64,000 nucleotides of DNA, taken from DATJPR01 sp963811705 (lineage in GTDB: Bacteria; Bacteroidota; Ignavibacteria; UBA10030; UBA6906). The stretch lies in assembly GCA_963811705.1 (NCBI GenBank), contig CAWESL010000021.1, positions 124,001-188,000 on the forward strand. Direction: 5' to 3'. How positions within the stretch are numbered: the first letter of the stretch is position 1; each line of letters opens with the position of its first letter. Positions 62,872-64,000 of this stretch are shown piece after piece. The notes below the pieces were generated by a model. That model ran no database searches. It was given only the letters and a program-made list of their open reading frames with translations, and had not been told where the DNA came from. Position numbers and translations under genes: made by a program.

Positions 62872-64000
62872 TTGACACGGTCCAGGTCGCCGTACCATGG
62901 CGGGGAACCTCCACGGTGTAGACGACAGGGCTGCGCAAGTCAACAGCCGTTGCCCCGCTTTCCTGTCGGATATGGTTCGAGGTGACGACGGACGATTTCC
63001 GGACAGTCCGGAAATATGGGATCACCTGCGATCGTCGGACCGAGCGATCAGCAACACACTCGACTGTTCGTGCGATCCAGTCGATCGAGACATGGGTCGC
63101 GCCCGGGAAACCGAATTCCACAAAGCCGATGTCGCCGTGTTCAAGATTTTGCCCGGGGAGGAGATTGCCCAGTGCAATGACGCGGAAATGCGCCTTAACG
63201 AAGGCGGGGGTGAAGAGCGCCAGCAGGTCGTTCTTCTGCAGAACCCCTTTCCAACGACGGAGCGCGGATGGGGAGTTATCGGCGTACAAGACCGTGGCAC
63301 CGGCGTAATCGCCATTGAAGGCCCCATACTCCTGCAAGGCTTTTGCGATGACCTTGCACGCCGGGGTCAGCGGGAGGGTATCGACGTCGATGGATGGATC
63401 AAGCTGGATCCGGCCGCCCATGGGGATACCAAACCTGTTGTTCATTTCCATGAACGTCGCCTGAGCGGTGCTCGCAGGGGGAATGAAAAATTCCGACCTC
63501 CCTCTTTGATAGGCGAAAACGAGTGCATGTTCGATCCTGCCCGCAGCGATCTCCTCCGGCATGATGAGTCCCGCAATTAACGGGAACCCGCCTGCACGCG
63601 AACGGTGCGCATCAAATTCATGCTCCTGATCGAACCACGGACGTTCAACCCCTGAACTCCGCAAGTCGGTCACCGCGCCGAGTCCTGTCGTCCAATCCCC
63701 CCTGGAATTTTTCCTGGCCGCCCACATGTCCCATTCCAACATCGCGGCCGTGTCCAGGATGCACATGTGATTGTCGCTGGACTCCCCGACGGGAGGAGAA
63801 GCAATGAAATCCGGCAACACGGGAATATGGTTCGGCTCCGCGAATCCTTTTCCGTAAATGCCGGGCCGCGAGTTGATCACGTTGACCTTTGGCACCGAAT
63901 CAGCCTTGACGTAGTACACGGGAATCGACCAGTCATCCATATTGATGACGAAGTCCCCTTTGGCGAGATCTTCAATCAGTGCAGCGGATTGAGGATCAGT
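62852..64000 (-). CDS. Unknown protein, N-terminus beyond the window
   Basis: An open frame of 382 residues that stays open to the right edge, so the gene start is outside the window. Visible sequence: DDWSIPVYYVKADSVPKVNV, SDNHMCILDTAAMLEWDMWA, RAGGFPLIAGLIMPEEIAAG RIEHALVFAY, GIPMGGRIQLDPSIDVDTL, KVIAKALQEYGAFNGDYAG, and a beta-rich C-terminus ending TATWTVSITPSER. The SDNH, WDMW and AGLI segments look conserved and enzyme-like, but I do not recognise a named family. The stop overlaps the end of sppA by 20 bp on the opposite strand. Confidence 0.7.
   Translation of the reverse strand, partial: TDPQSAALIEDLAKGDFVINMDDWSIPVYYVKADSVPKVNVINSRPGIYGKGFAEPNHIPVLPDFIASPPVGESSDNHMCILDTAAMLEWDMWAARKNSRGDWTTGLGAVTDLRSSGVERPWFDQEHEFDAHRSRAGGFPLIAGLIMPEEIAAGRIEHALVFAYQRGRSEFFIPPASTAQATFMEMNNRFGIPMGGRIQLDPSIDVDTLPLTPACKVIAKALQEYGAFNGDYAGATVLYADNSPSALRRWKGVLQKNDLLALFTPAFVKAHFRVIALGNLLPGQNLEHGDIGFVEFGFPGATHVSIDWIARTVECVADRSVRRSQVIPYFRTVRKSSVVTSNHIRQESGATAVDLRSPVVYTVEVPRHGTATWTVSITPSER

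Overview
The window looks like chromosomal DNA from a moderately GC-rich, Gram-negative member of the Bacteroidota/Ignavibacteria side of the tree. Three secreted proteins end in the type IX secretion (T9SS) C-terminal domain with the NPFNP signature. There are also several lipoproteins, LpxH and a class A PBP (diderm envelope), and many Hanks-type kinases joined to TPR or PD40 propellers. No phage structural module, transposase, CRISPR array or rRNA was found.

Layout. 198-3426 (-): three tandem tail-collar (MdpB-like) genes and a YWTD-repeat/T9SS protein. 3707-5070: tRNA-Gln(CTG), tRNA-Glu(CTC) and five 212-bp tandem repeats, each ending in a copy of the last 17 nt of the tRNA-Glu gene. 5078-13820: DHA2 efflux pump, pirin, a three-transporter run (NCS2, CNT, DAACS), a redoxin lipid-side/periplasmic protein and SerA. 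14703-16733 (-): a compact arsenic operon arsR-arsM-(ArsN-like/ArsC fusion) with a visible promoter/operator. 16958-17847: pyrophosphatase and a small zinc-ribbon protein sharing a bidirectional terminator. 18372-32129 (-): a seven-gene run of glycan-degrading enzymes (GH20, GH27, GH92, GH125, a CBM9-like lipoprotein, an esterase-like hydrolase) with a DnaQ/GIY-YIG nuclease in the middle. 32363-37816: a SurA-like foldase, an orphan Cas6, and two lamin-tail/T9SS proteins. 38062-45856 (+): WG-repeat lipoprotein, NusB, UMF1 transporter, LpxH, PBP1A and a DEAD-box protein with degenerate motifs. 46131-49757 (-): a second GH92 and an S37-type peptidase, then a LuxR remnant. 50183-59708 (+): a signalling operon of GAF/SpoIIE phosphatase, double ABM protein and three Ser/Thr kinases. 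59750-64000: GlcG/HbpS-like protein, SppA with an extra N-terminal domain, and a partial unknown gene running off the right edge.

Four genes (YWTD protein, pirin, first GH92, first kinase) are each interrupted by a single-base indel in a short G or C run, while both halves remain well conserved. This suggests consensus errors in the sequence at least as much as real gene death. Starts were moved inward from the longest open frame where a signal peptide and a Shine-Dalgarno sequence agreed.

Functionally, GH92 + GH125 + GH20 + GH27 together fit removal of mannose, GlcNAc and galactose from N-glycan-like or mannan substrates outside the cytoplasm. The ars operon fits detoxification by reduction and methylation, with no efflux pump in view.
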